Shown here piece after piece: positions 8,660 through 17,388 of a DNA stretch of 64,000 nucleotides. The stretch comes from Bombella favorum (GTDB lineage: Bacteria; Pseudomonadota; Alphaproteobacteria; Acetobacterales; Acetobacteraceae). The stretch lies in assembly GCF_014048475.1 (NCBI RefSeq), contig NZ_NWUS01000001.1:1054001-1118000 (forward strand). The letters are read 5' to 3'. The notes beneath the pieces are model-generated. The model made no database searches. It had not been told where the DNA came from and was given only the letters and a program-made list of their open reading frames with translations. The position numbers were made by a program, and so were the translations under genes. How positions within the stretch are numbered: the first letter of the stretch is position 1; the number at the start of each line of letters is the position of its first letter.

Positions 8660-10897
8660 AGACAGGGACACACCGCCCATCACGCTGCGCCGTAGGCCAT
8701 ATTGTGGAGCTCCGACACCAATGCCGCTGCCATCACGCAACATATAACGCCGGTCAAACAGGTTGAGGACATCAAGCCGCAGCTGCATAGTGTGCCCGCC
8801 CAACCATGCCTCATGCTTCAAAGTCTGTACCAGTCCTAGATTGAAGGTGACATATTGCGGCACATGTGTCCCATTGGGGATAGTCTCATCCCCCATTTGC
8901 TTATCCTTACGCAGGCCACTGCCATAAACCATGGTGCCAGATAGCTGAAGTGGATGGTGTGTTCTGTAGAAGAACGCATAGGACCCGCCAGCCGACGCCG
9001 TTATCAGCTGATCATGATCCAGATGCACCCAATGATTCCGCATATAGTGGAGGTCATCCGTATCAAAATTCCACTGCGCCGAATTAATATCTTTCCCCAT
9101 AGCTTTTGAAACAGCCAGATTACCATAAAGGGTCAACGGCCCTGTGCTGTAATCGGTCGTCAACTCCACACCACGGACATGGCCCCGGCGATAGTTATAG
9201 GCTGTCAGAATAACAGGAGCCCCGAACTGCCCTTCGTCAATCAGGTTCTTTGCCTGCTTCCAATAGGCATCCAACCCGACATGCCAGTTCCGGGTGATCT
9301 GCTGCATGAAACCAATATCATAATAATTGTCCCGCTCTGCTTTCACACGGTCATTCTGATAATTGGCTGGGGCAGCGGATGTGCCTGCAAAACGATTCAA
9401 CGATGTTGTACCGACCGTCTCGAAAGGCGGGGGGGTCAGATACCGTGCATACCCGACATGGAACCGCCCGCCATGCCATGGTGTCCAGACCAGCGACACA
9501 CGGGGGCTGAGCTGATGCGCATGAACGTATTCCTCCACACCATCAAACCGTACCCCACCATTAAGGACCAAAGACCGGGTCAGATGCCATTCATCCTGAA
9601 GATAGGCCCCGTATAACGCCCCTGTTTTGCCGGATGAATCATGCACTGTCATGGGATGAAGGTTGATATTCCCTTCCTCATCCACCGGATAGACCTGTGA
9701 ATTGCTCTTGCTCACAGCCCGCTCGCTATAGGCCTGCACACCACCCCGCACAGTATGCGCCCGACTGACACGCCACGTCACATCACTCTGCACACCGCTG
9801 GAAAAAACCGACCTGGCTGCCTGCTGGGCAATACCATTATAAACGAGATCGCCTAGCCAATCGGGCGAATAGCGCATAGAGCTATAACGTAAAATGGCCG
9901 ATGTCTGGGCACTGACCTTTTCATGATCCTCTTGCCAAGAGAGGATGGCAAAGTCCGTGATCTGCTGCTGATGTTCATCCAGATGGGCACTGTCGGGCGC
10001 ATCTTCCTGCACGGGCCGGTTATCCGCCTTAAAAAGCGGCGTGGCAAACTGATGCTGCTGGCCGGGATTATTAGGCAGCTGATACCACGCATTAGAAAGG
10101 CCCGCTGTCAGGCTGAAACGTGTCTCCGGCCGGAGCGTATACCGCAGATGCCCCAACACATGATACTGATTGGATAGGTCATGGATGGCATCATAACTAG
10201 GCGTTGTATTCTCGATACCCACCCGGTTATGGATGGCATCCGCCGTGATGAACCCATCCCACTTCCCCCAATGTCCGCCATACTGAATGGAAGGCTGCAC
10301 ATAATCCCGCACACCACCGTAGCCGGAGAGTGTTCCCCCCTCGTCGGACACGCCATTTTTAGTCTGAATATCGATCACACCAGCTTGCCGAAACCCATAT
10401 TCTGCGGGCAGAACACCGGTTGTCAGGCTCATAGAATGGGCAAAGCGGGTCATCAGGGCCTGCCCGAACACATTCACCCCTTCCGGCAGGGCCACGCCAT
10501 CCAACCGGAATTGAACGTTATTATGGTCCCCCCGAATGTGAATCTGCCCGTAACTATCCTGCGTCACACCAGGAGCCTGCAACAAGATGCTGTTCAGTGA
10601 GGCATTGTCAGCACCGGGATTCGCCTCAATAGCTTTACGAGAAAAGTTCGTCTGCGTAGCCCCAATGGCAGGCTGGAGAGCCGCACGGGCCTGATCCAAT
10701 CGCCGGGCCGTAACATGGATATGCTCTTCCTTGCGGTCCTCATGGCGGACAGTATCATCGCCACTAGCCTGATCCTCTGGGGAGAGAACCGGCGTGTTCC
10801 CGCCTGCGGCATCATCAGCCCGTGCGGCCTGAACCAGTCCCCCGGATGCCAGTGCCAGACATACACAAACGACCCTGCCCCGCCCCTTCACCGCCAT
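8654..10897 (-). CDS. TonB-dependent outer membrane receptor
   Basis: Outer-membrane beta-barrel for energised uptake of a ligand, 747 residues from the chosen ATG. It has a signal peptide (cleavage likely after QAARA), a TonB-box-like EEHIHVTARR near residue 56, a plug domain (ILLQAPGVTQDSYGQIHIRGDHNN near 107-130, then LDGVALPEGVN), and a barrel ending in the C-terminal aromatic/hydrophobic SLSL. Ligand is unknown; no siderophore or vitamin gene is adjacent. The start at 10897 follows GGGACAGAGAG and gives a proper signal peptide; an upstream frame extension has neither. Energy would come from the TonB-ExbBD set at 25-28 kb. Confidence 0.92.
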   Translation of the reverse strand: MAVKGRGRVVCVCLALASGGLVQAARADDAAGGNTPVLSPEDQASGDDTVRHEDRKEEHIHVTARRLDQARAALQPAIGATQTNFSRKAIEANPGADNASLNSILLQAPGVTQDSYGQIHIRGDHNNVQFRLDGVALPEGVNVFGQALMTRFAHSMSLTTGVLPAEYGFRQAGVIDIQTKNGVSDEGGTLSGYGGVRDYVQPSIQYGGHWGKWDGFITADAIHNRVGIENTTPSYDAIHDLSNQYHVLGHLRYTLRPETRFSLTAGLSNAWYQLPNNPGQQHQFATPLFKADNRPVQEDAPDSAHLDEHQQQITDFAILSWQEDHEKVSAQTSAILRYSSMRYSPDWLGDLVYNGIAQQAARSVFSSGVQSDVTWRVSRAHTVRGGVQAYSERAVSKSNSQVYPVDEEGNINLHPMTVHDSSGKTGALYGAYLQDEWHLTRSLVLNGGVRFDGVEEYVHAHQLSPRVSLVWTPWHGGRFHVGYARYLTPPPFETVGTTSLNRFAGTSAAPANYQNDRVKAERDNYYDIGFMQQITRNWHVGLDAYWKQAKNLIDEGQFGAPVILTAYNYRRGHVRGVELTTDYSTGPLTLYGNLAVSKAMGKDINSAQWNFDTDDLHYMRNHWVHLDHDQLITASAGGSYAFFYRTHHPLQLSGTMVYGSGLRKDKQMGDETIPNGTHVPQYVTFNLGLVQTLKHEAWLGGHTMQLRLDVLNLFDRRYMLRDGSGIGVGAPQYGLRRSVMGGVSLSL

Positions 10898-10941
10898 GCC
10901 GCTCTCTCTGTCCCTTATAGGCTGTTCTGATACCACATAGG

Positions 10942-10963
10942 TTGTTACATTATAACATAACAA
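10942..10963 (-). promoter_or_regulatory. Receptor promoter -10 within a TTGTTA...TAACAA dyad
   Basis: On the minus strand a perfect TATAAT (10954-10949) lies about 50 bases upstream of the receptor start, centred between inverted arms TTGTTA (10942-10947) and TAACAA (10958-10963). A repressor bound here would cover the -10 box. No convincing -35 box is visible, which suggests weak or activated transcription. Confidence 0.45.
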
Positions 10964-10971
10964 TTTTTAAA

Positions 10972-11008
10972 AATAGCCCCCCTCTTCATCTTAAAATGGG
11001 GGACTATT
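10972..11008 (-). terminator. Intrinsic terminator of the AIPR gene
   Basis: AATAG plus CCCCC (10972-10976, 10978-10982) pairs with GGGGG plus CTATT (10998-11002, 11004-11008) with one mismatch. Read on the minus strand the stem is followed by a T5 run. It sits 17 bases after the AIPR stop and before the receptor promoter. Confidence 0.7.
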
Positions 11009-11024
11009 AAATAAATAAAAATTA

Positions 11025-12668
11025 TCACTCTAGTAATGCTCCTAAAAGAATTTCTCTTATCTCCAACTGACTCCTTGTATTCTTAAAAGTAGTAGCCGGA
11101 AAACCAAAGTCCCCCTCTTCATTATAGATACGAATAAGCTCAAAAGAGACCTCTCTTACAATCCTACATACTTCAGTATCATTTGAAAAATTTATACCTT
11201 TCTCATGTATTATTCTAAAAACACAATGGCATATAAATTTATCACCATGAGAGAGTATTGACAAGTCATCTCTGGCAGCATTACTTTTAATCTCCTTTAA
11301 AACCCCCAAACATAGTTTATATACTTTCCATTTACCAATTATTTCATCCCCTGAAATATCTTCAGGGAATATCCTTGTATAAGGCTCTCCCTTAAGATTA
11401 CTCCATAATCCTGATACATATCTCTTAGCTTGAACAGAAATTCCGATATCTCCACTTGCACATGCCAACGCAACTGCCGCATCCTTAACCTCTATTTGTT
11501 CTAATCCCTCGCTTGTCTTCGAGCCTCTCTTAACAACATAATCATAACCTTTAGATGCTAAATCAGTTTTAATTAAATCCTGCCTCGGATCCAAAGAAAC
11601 AAAATCTAGTGCATTCAGTTCATTTTGGGTATTATTCGCTCTTGTGACATCTTCATCAAACCCTGGGGCCGTCCCTTCCAGAGAAATTACTCTAAAACTA
11701 ACTCTTACTTGTGATAAATCAATGCCTTCCTCCAGCGCCCTCGCAAGCATTCCGGCTGTCTGGGCCCCATTAATAATGTTAATACCTTCTGCATGTATTT
11801 TCTTTGGATTTGTTTCACTGGGTGGGTACTTTACATGAGAGGCAATAGCTGTAATCCCATTGTTTAAATACCAAAAATTTTCTGGATCTTCACGAATAGT
11901 TTTTAATATTCCCTCATTAACATCTGAATTACATAATGTAAAACGTACATTTTGTTCAAACAATCTAGTTCCATGTTGACAAACCCATGTTGCCACATCC
12001 TCTCCTGCCACATGTCCATAATAAGCTCTATGAGGATCCCTCAATATACCCATCCCATATAAATTAATATCTATGCTATTAGAATCAGTCTTAGTAAAAA
12101 ATCTAGCGCTCTGATACAATCTATTGAAATTTACATATTCCCAAGAAAAAGATTCGTCTGTATCATTTTGTCTACTACAAAATTCATCCAAAATATCTTT
12201 ACAATTTGGTTCAATGTCCACCTTACTTGTCGTAACAATACACATTTTAATCCTTGTGTTAATATCTTCTAAAGAACCACTTATTTCATTATAAATATTT
12301 TTTAATCTTTTACCTGCTCCAGAAACATTCGCCCTAATTATCTTCTCTATTCCATTCTTAAACTTTAAAACATCTCCTTGACCTATAGACTTGTCCTGTG
12401 CAGTTCTAAATTTTGTCTGTACAAAATAAAATACTTTTGTTACTTCATTGTAAAAAATACCATCAATACCAAAATCTTCACTTCCATCAACAATATATTT
12501 ATTCGCATATTCTAATGGCATCCCCGCAGCAGATGCCAAAAACAATCCTGTTAAAGCTAATGAGTTTCTTTTTTCTTCTGAAGAGAAATTTCCTTCTAAA
12601 TAAGGAACAATATCCTGCTCAAGTTTTTTCACAAAACGACGCAAAGACAAATTAGCAGCTAGACCCAT
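11025..12668 (-). CDS. AIPR-family protein with nuclease-like N-terminus (putative phage defence)
   Basis: A 547-residue protein of the AIPR (abortive infection phage resistance) family, recognised from FWYLNNGITAIASHV (about 265-280) and IINGAQTAGML (about 297-308), the hallmark blocks of that domain. Ahead of it lies a restriction-endonuclease-like segment: Asp69 in FGIDGIF and Gln84/Lys86 in FVQTKF, the D...QxK arrangement of Mrr-type PD-(D/E)xK nucleases. No signal peptide or membrane segment. Base composition is strikingly AT-rich (about one third G+C in a sampled line) inside a GC-rich region, which indicates transfer. It starts 34 bases after the tauE-like stop on the same strand; ATG 12668 follows AGGGAGA, while an earlier TTG lacks a site. 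Role in abortive infection is a family inference; no partner gene is present. Confidence 0.85.
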   Translation of the reverse strand: MGLAANLSLRRFVKKLEQDIVPYLEGNFSSEEKRNSLALTGLFLASAAGMPLEYANKYIVDGSEDFGIDGIFYNEVTKVFYFVQTKFRTAQDKSIGQGDVLKFKNGIEKIIRANVSGAGKRLKNIYNEISGSLEDINTRIKMCIVTTSKVDIEPNCKDILDEFCSRQNDTDESFSWEYVNFNRLYQSARFFTKTDSNSIDINLYGMGILRDPHRAYYGHVAGEDVATWVCQHGTRLFEQNVRFTLCNSDVNEGILKTIREDPENFWYLNNGITAIASHVKYPPSETNPKKIHAEGINIINGAQTAGMLARALEEGIDLSQVRVSFRVISLEGTAPGFDEDVTRANNTQNELNALDFVSLDPRQDLIKTDLASKGYDYVVKRGSKTSEGLEQIEVKDAAVALACASGDIGISVQAKRYVSGLWSNLKGEPYTRIFPEDISGDEIIGKWKVYKLCLGVLKEIKSNAARDDLSILSHGDKFICHCVFRIIHEKGINFSNDTEVCRIVREVSFELIRIYNEEGDFGFPATTFKNTRSQLEIREILLGALLE

Positions 12669-12701
12669 TTCATATCTCCCTAAATAAAAGCTCAATAAAT
12701 G

Positions 12702-13469
12702 CTAAATCATCTTCACACCAATTAGCAACAGCAGACTACCCAAAATAAGCCGCTGCCAGCGTTCCGGGCATCGCCCAGCGCAATGGGTGCCAAGCCAGAT
12801 ACCCGGCAGCGAACCGCTCAACAAAAGCAACAAGATTGGCACCATCACATCGCCTTCCACCCAATGCCCTGCCCCGGCAATCAATGTCAGGGGGATAGCA
12901 TGGGCGATATCGATAGCCACAAGCTCCCGCAGCGGAAGGGTCGGATACAGCATCACCAACACAGCCATGCCAATCGCCCCTGCCCCAACAGAGGACAAGC
13001 TGACCATGCAGCCCAGCACGAAGCCCAGCACGACCGTCAACACCCGTGAGCGTACCGGCCCACCCAACTGGTGACGCAGAACCCATTCTTTAAGTGTCGG
13101 ACGGAACAGGATAGCCGGGGCAGTTACCAGCAGGCAGATACCCAGCGACAAACGGATGACATGGGCCATCTCCTGCGGGGACCCTAGATGACGCAGCCAA
13201 AGCAGAGCCACCGCTACACCGGGAAGGCTACCCGCCATCATCCACAGCACGATGGACCAACGCACCGGCCCGCACCGCCGGTGCAGAAACGTGCCGAACA
13301 GCTTCGTCACAGCGGCATAGACGAGGTCCGTCCCCACAGCGGCCTTAGGATGAATCCCACAAAGCAGGATAAGAAGCGGCGTCATAAGTGACCCACCGCC
13401 TACACCCGTCATCCCTACCAGAAACCCGACCAGTGCGCCGGAGATGACATAAGCCAGATGCCCCATCAT
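12702..13469 (-). CDS. TauE/SafE-family sulfite/sulfonate-type permease
   Basis: Inner-membrane protein of 255 residues with about eight hydrophobic segments and the two TauE/SafE repeats: GALVGFLVGMTGVGGGSLMTPLL-type N-terminal motif near residue 11 and VLGCMVSLSSVGAGAIGM-type second motif near 155. Family members move sulfite, sulfoacetate or other sulfur anions. It lies 158 bp behind cysNC on the same strand, so a role with sulfate assimilation, as importer or as exporter of excess sulfite, is likely. AGGAGAAGG precedes the start. Confidence 0.88.
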   Translation of the reverse strand: MMGHLAYVISGALVGFLVGMTGVGGGSLMTPLLILLCGIHPKAAVGTDLVYAAVTKLFGTFLHRRCGPVRWSIVLWMMAGSLPGVAVALLWLRHLGSPQEMAHVIRLSLGICLLVTAPAILFRPTLKEWVLRHQLGGPVRSRVLTVVLGFVLGCMVSLSSVGAGAIGMAVLVMLYPTLPLRELVAIDIAHAIPLTLIAGAGHWVEGDVMVPILLLLLSGSLPGIWLGTHCAGRCPERWQRLILGSLLLLIGVKMI

Positions 13470-13583
13470 CTTATCCTTCTCCTAGAACGGGCAGGGCCTT
13501 TTCCAGACAAAGCTCCCCCCACCGGCATTTCCCTGCTGGAAAAACCGGGTTCCTGTTCCATTCTCTTGCAGAAACTGATGCCC

Positions 13584-13616
13584 GCCGGGTCTCACCTTAA
13601 TGGAGGAAGACCCGGC
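13584..13616 (-). terminator. Hairpin after cysNC
   Basis: Perfect 9-bp arms (13584-13592, 13608-13616) around a 15-base loop, just after the cysNC stop and before the tauE-like gene. There is no T run on the minus strand, so partial termination or mRNA processing is as likely as full termination. Confidence 0.4.
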
Positions 13617-13627
13617 AAAGCAGGCTC

Positions 13628-15499
13628 TTAGTGTACGGCCTTATGCACGGCATCAATCAGGTGCTGCACACTCCGGGCCACGTCCCCATCGCCGGGGACA
13701 ACAACATCTGGCCGTTCCGGCACCTCATAAGCCGAGGACACACCGGTGAACTCGGCTATCCGGCCCTCTTCTGCCTGTGCGTACAACCCTTTCGGGTCAC
13801 GGCTACGGCATAACTCAGGGGCTGTATCCACAAAGACCTCGTGCCAGTCTTCCCCGATGATCGTCTTAGCCAATGCACGATCTCTAACCAGCGGTGAGAC
13901 CAAAGCCACCAGCACGATCTGCCCAGCATCCGCCAGAATACGGGCCACATGAGCCACACGGCGGATATTCTCCCGCCGGTCTTCTGGAGAGAAGCCGAGG
14001 TCGCTGCACAGGCCAGAGCGGACTGTATCGCCATCCAGCACGGTGACATTCAGCCCTTCACGGCTGAGGGCCTCCTCGGCATGGCGGGCAATGGTGCTTT
14101 TGCCAGCACCGGGCAAACCGGTCATCCAGAACACGGCCCGACCATGCCCACGCAGGCCAGCCCGTACGGCATCGCTCACGCCGCTGGCTGTTGGATGAAT
14201 GGCATGTGCCCCTTCAGGCAGAGCCGCCGGACCAATCAGCGGAGCACCACCAACGATCTTCTGATGACGATCCACCAGCACGCCACGCCCGTCCGGCATA
14301 CCAGGCGCAAAGGGGTCGAACAGAATGTTACGGGCTACAGCAAGGGTGATCTCGGCAAAGCCATCCGGTGGTACTTCATCCGCTGGGCTCAAGCTGAGGT
14401 CGTCAAGGTCCACCACGGCATCAATAGCCGCCACAGTGACATCATATTCCGCCGTTGCAAGACGCAGCCGAAAGCTCTCACCCACACGCAGCGGCTCACC
14501 ACGCAACCAGAACAGCCGTGTTTTGAGGCGGGCAGCTTTCAATGGAGCCGCAGCCTCATCCCCAGCAGGGAACAGCAGATCGCCACGATCGGGCACCAGA
14601 TCAGGCTCCAGACGTAGGGCGATGGATTCACCAGCGCCGGCAACAGGGTAATGGGGGGCGTGCCAGCGGCAGACTTCGGCCACGGTGGCCTCCTGCCCCT
14701 GCCCACCAATCACCAGCCGGTCACCCTCCCGCACCGTGCCACGCTCGACACGGCCTGCCACATAACGGATACCTTCAAAACGGTACACATCCTGCACCGG
14801 CATACGGAACGGCAGGGCATGGCGAGATGCCGGTGGCTGAATGAGAGACAGGGCCTCCAACAAGGTTGGCCCCGTGTACCAATCAGCCTTTTCAGAACGT
14901 GTAGCGATATTATCGCCATCCCGAGCTGAAGCGGGGATAACCTGATTGACGTTAATCTCCAGCCGCCCCAGCAGCTGGCGAATATCGCCTTCCACCTGCT
15001 TCAATCTGGCTTCATCAAATCCGATGCTATCTGCCTTATTCAGTAGGACGATCACATGATTAATGCCGATGAGCCGCAGCAGCATGGCATGGCGGCGGGT
15101 CTGCTCCCGTACACCCTCGGCAGCATCTACCACCAACACAGCGGCTTCGGCATCAGCGGCACCGGTAATCATATTACGCAGGAACTGCCGATGACCCGGC
15201 GCATCCACAATGACGAAATCCCGGCCATCCAGCTGGAAAGGGATGCGGGTGGAGTCCACCGTCACACCCTGATCCCGCTCAATCTGGAGGGAATCGAGCA
15301 GGAAGCTCCATTCCACGGCCAGACCACGCTTACGGCTGCTTTCCACGATCTGAACGAGGCGACCATCCGGCAGGCTGTCCGTATCGTACAAAAGGCGGCC
15401 AATCAGGGTAGATTTACCGTGATCCACATGGCCTACGATCACGATCGGCGTGCTGACGCCATGACGGACCTGCGATGATGGTGAATAAGTCTGTGTCAT
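13628..15499 (-). CDS. cysN: Sulfate adenylyltransferase large subunit / adenylylsulfate kinase fusion (CysNC)
   Basis: Two-domain enzyme of 623 residues. Residues 1 to about 440 are the CysN GTPase, which drives ATP sulfurylase: P-loop GHVDHGKS (23-30), DAPGH near 103, and the NKAD motif near 157. From about 455 to the end lies APS kinase, with its own P-loop GLPGAGKST (461-469) and [16 protein letters not shown] after it. Together with CysD it converts sulfate to APS and then PAPS. Start ATG 15499 follows GAGGGGA; the GTG at 15517 would overlap the cysD stop. Operon order is cysH-cysD-cysNC. Confidence 0.96.
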   Translation of the reverse strand: MTQTYSPSSQVRHGVSTPIVIVGHVDHGKSTLIGRLLYDTDSLPDGRLVQIVESSRKRGLAVEWSFLLDSLQIERDQGVTVDSTRIPFQLDGRDFVIVDAPGHRQFLRNMITGAADAEAAVLVVDAAEGVREQTRRHAMLLRLIGINHVIVLLNKADSIGFDEARLKQVEGDIRQLLGRLEINVNQVIPASARDGDNIATRSEKADWYTGPTLLEALSLIQPPASRHALPFRMPVQDVYRFEGIRYVAGRVERGTVREGDRLVIGGQGQEATVAEVCRWHAPHYPVAGAGESIALRLEPDLVPDRGDLLFPAGDEAAAPLKAARLKTRLFWLRGEPLRVGESFRLRLATAEYDVTVAAIDAVVDLDDLSLSPADEVPPDGFAEITLAVARNILFDPFAPGMPDGRGVLVDRHQKIVGGAPLIGPAALPEGAHAIHPTASGVSDAVRAGLRGHGRAVFWMTGLPGAGKSTIARHAEEALSREGLNVTVLDGDTVRSGLCSDLGFSPEDRRENIRRVAHVARILADAGQIVLVALVSPLVRDRALAKTIIGEDWHEVFVDTAPELCRSRDPKGLYAQAEEGRIAEFTGVSSAYEVPERPDVVVPGDGDVARSVQHLIDAVHKAVH

Positions 15500-15513
15500 C
15501 GAAATAGGTCCCC

Positions 15514-16332
15514 TCACAGATAACCGGCAACACGAAGACGCTCGAACGCATCTTCTGATTCATGGTCCATGGCACGGCCTGCACGCTCGGAAGTGCGGCT
15601 CGTTTCCAGCTCGGCAATCACTTCGGCCACGGTGGAAGCATTGCTCTCAATCGGGCTGGTGATGTCCTGATCGCCCAGCGAGCGATAACGCTTGCCATCC
15701 TTGGCAAAATAGAGGTCCACAAGTGGGATATTTTCACGCTCGATATACCGCCAGATATCCAGCTCCCGCCATGCCAACAGCGGATGGACACGGACATGCA
15801 TTCCATCCTCATAAGGTGTGGCGTACTGGTCCCAGAATTCGGGTGGCTGGTTGCGGACATCCCACTGATGGCTTGCCCCACGGGGGCTGAAGACGCGCTC
15901 CTTGGCACGGGTGGCCTGCTCATCACGCCGGATACCAGCGACAATACCGCGGAATTTGTGCTTGTCGATCAGGTTCGCCAACCCAACCGTCTTACGAGCT
16001 GCGGAGCGGGCTGCCGGTGGCAGGGAGGGGTCCATCTCCTCCACGGGCGGACAGTCACCAAGAACGAGGTCTAGATTCCACTTCTTGGTGTATTCATCCC
16101 GGAACTCATACATCTCCGGGAATTTCTTACCCGTATCCACATGCATGACAGGAAAAGGCACATGCCCCATGAAGGCCTTGCGGGCCAGCCAGACCATCAC
16201 GTTACTATCCTTGCCCAATGACCAGAGTAGAGCCATGGGCTTCAGCTTGCGATAAGCCTCCCGCAGGATGAAAATGCTCTGGGCCTCCAGCTGGTCCAAA
16301 CCATCCATGGTACGTGCTTCTTCCAGAGCCAT
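15514..16332 (-). CDS. cysD: Sulfate adenylyltransferase subunit 2
   Basis: Catalytic small subunit of ATP sulfurylase, 272 residues, making APS from ATP and sulfate with the GTPase subunit CysN. The PP-loop appears as [20 protein letters not shown] near residues 35-54 (the usual SxGKDS), followed by [16 protein letters not shown] and the R-rich [20 protein letters not shown] region. The start at 16332 follows GGAAAGGGAG. cysNC begins 14 bases after its stop, and cysH ends 42 bases upstream. Confidence 0.97.
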   Translation of the reverse strand: MALEEARTMDGLDQLEAQSIFILREAYRKLKPMALLWSLGKDSNVMVWLARKAFMGHVPFPVMHVDTGKKFPEMYEFRDEYTKKWNLDLVLGDCPPVEEMDPSLPPAARSAARKTVGLANLIDKHKFRGIVAGIRRDEQATRAKERVFSPRGASHQWDVRNQPPEFWDQYATPYEDGMHVRVHPLLAWRELDIWRYIERENIPLVDLYFAKDGKRYRSLGDQDITSPIESNASTVAEVIAELETSRTSERAGRAMDHESEDAFERLRVAGYL

Positions 16333-16374
16333 GACTGCTCCCTTTCCTTACATGGTGGGCCGTGCGGCCCGGTC

Positions 16375-17148
16375 TTACCGTGCGGGCCGCTCTGCAATCA
16401 GGGCAGCGGCTGAAACTTCTTCGGCATTAGCATCGGGTGGGGCCGGAACGGGTCGGTGCAACCCACATTCTGTCTTTGTCAGCCCGGCCCAGCGTCCAGC
16501 CCGGCTATCCTCACCTTCACCAACCGGCCGTGTGCAGGGGGCGCAACCAATAGAACGATACCCTTTTGCCACCAGTGGATGCGGCGGCAGGGCTTTGTCC
16601 TTCATAAAACGGGCAATCTGCTCTTCGCTCCAGCCTGCCAGAGGGTTCAGCTTCACGCTGCCATCCTCCTGCCGCTCCGCTACGGGCAAAGCGGCCCGGG
16701 TCGCCGCTTGCATCCGCTTACGCCCCGTCACCCAAATGTCGAACTCTGGCAGCACCACTTCCAGCGGTTCCACCTTCCGCAAGGCACAGCAGGCATCAGG
16801 GTCGAAAGCTACAAGCTGCCCCTCCGGGTCCCGATAGGCTACTTCGGCAGGGGCTGGGTGCAGAGTGCGGACATCCTCCAACCCTAGGTGGCGGCTCAGC
16901 TCATCCCGATAGGCCAGCGTTTCCGGGAAATGCCGCCCAGTATCGAGAAAGAAAACCGGTACGGCTTTATCCTGTGCGGCAACTTGCGCCAACAACACCG
17001 CTGATTCTGCACCGAATGAAGAGATCACCGCCACACGCCCCGGGAAACGAGCCAACACGGAAGACAGCACACGGCCTGTTTCCTCCTCCGAAGCAGCGGC
17101 ATCCCCCTGATGGGGCAGGGCTTGGAACTCGCTGTCCGATATCGCCAT
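16375..17148 (-). CDS. cysH: [4Fe-4S] adenylyl-sulfate reductase (assimilatory)
   Basis: Reduces activated sulfate to sulfite with thioredoxin or glutathione, cytoplasmic, 257 residues. All four cluster cysteines are present: CysCys at 120-121 in DACCALRKVEPL and Cys202, Cys205 in SIGCAPCTRP. The catalytic cysteine is in ECGLH (229). This cluster marks the APS-reducing class rather than the enteric PAPS reductase, though some members use both. Start ATG 17148 follows GGGGAGC at good spacing; an in-frame ATG at 17214 lacks one. First gene of the cysH-cysD-cysNC operon. Confidence 0.95.
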   Translation of the reverse strand: MAISDSEFQALPHQGDAAASEEETGRVLSSVLARFPGRVAVISSFGAESAVLLAQVAAQDKAVPVFFLDTGRHFPETLAYRDELSRHLGLEDVRTLHPAPAEVAYRDPEGQLVAFDPDACCALRKVEPLEVVLPEFDIWVTGRKRMQAATRAALPVAERQEDGSVKLNPLAGWSEEQIARFMKDKALPPHPLVAKGYRSIGCAPCTRPVGEGEDSRAGRWAGLTKTECGLHRPVPAPPDANAEEVSAAALIAERPAR

Positions 17149-17225
17149 GTGATCTGCTCCCCAACGGAAAAATACGATGCGTTGTAAAGTAATTACATAT
17201 TTAACTGGCTTCAATGTTCATTTTT

Positions 17226-17262
17226 GAAAAATCATCAATTTTTCAGGATATAAGAATATCCT
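17226..17262 (-). promoter_or_regulatory. Two inverted repeats upstream of cysH
   Basis: GAAAAAT-N5-ATTTTTC (17226-17244) is followed directly by AGGATAT-AAGA-ATATCCT (17245-17262), about 80-115 bases upstream of the cysH start in an AT-rich spacer. The second palindrome has 7-bp arms and recurs upstream of a sulfur amino acid gene at 38.9 kb. An operator role is inference. Confidence 0.45.
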
Positions 17263-17388
17263 TATACTCTAAAACGACAACCACATGCGATCATAACCCA
17301 CGAAAAACAGGGGAAAATCCATAAGTCACAACCAAGAAAACACCCCTAAATTAAACTTATTAAAATAGTTATTTATGCAGCACACTCT

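Noticed and set aside
11025-12668. Insertion sequence or prophage carrying the AT-rich gene
   Set aside because: No transposase, integrase, terminal inverted repeats or target duplication is visible on either side.
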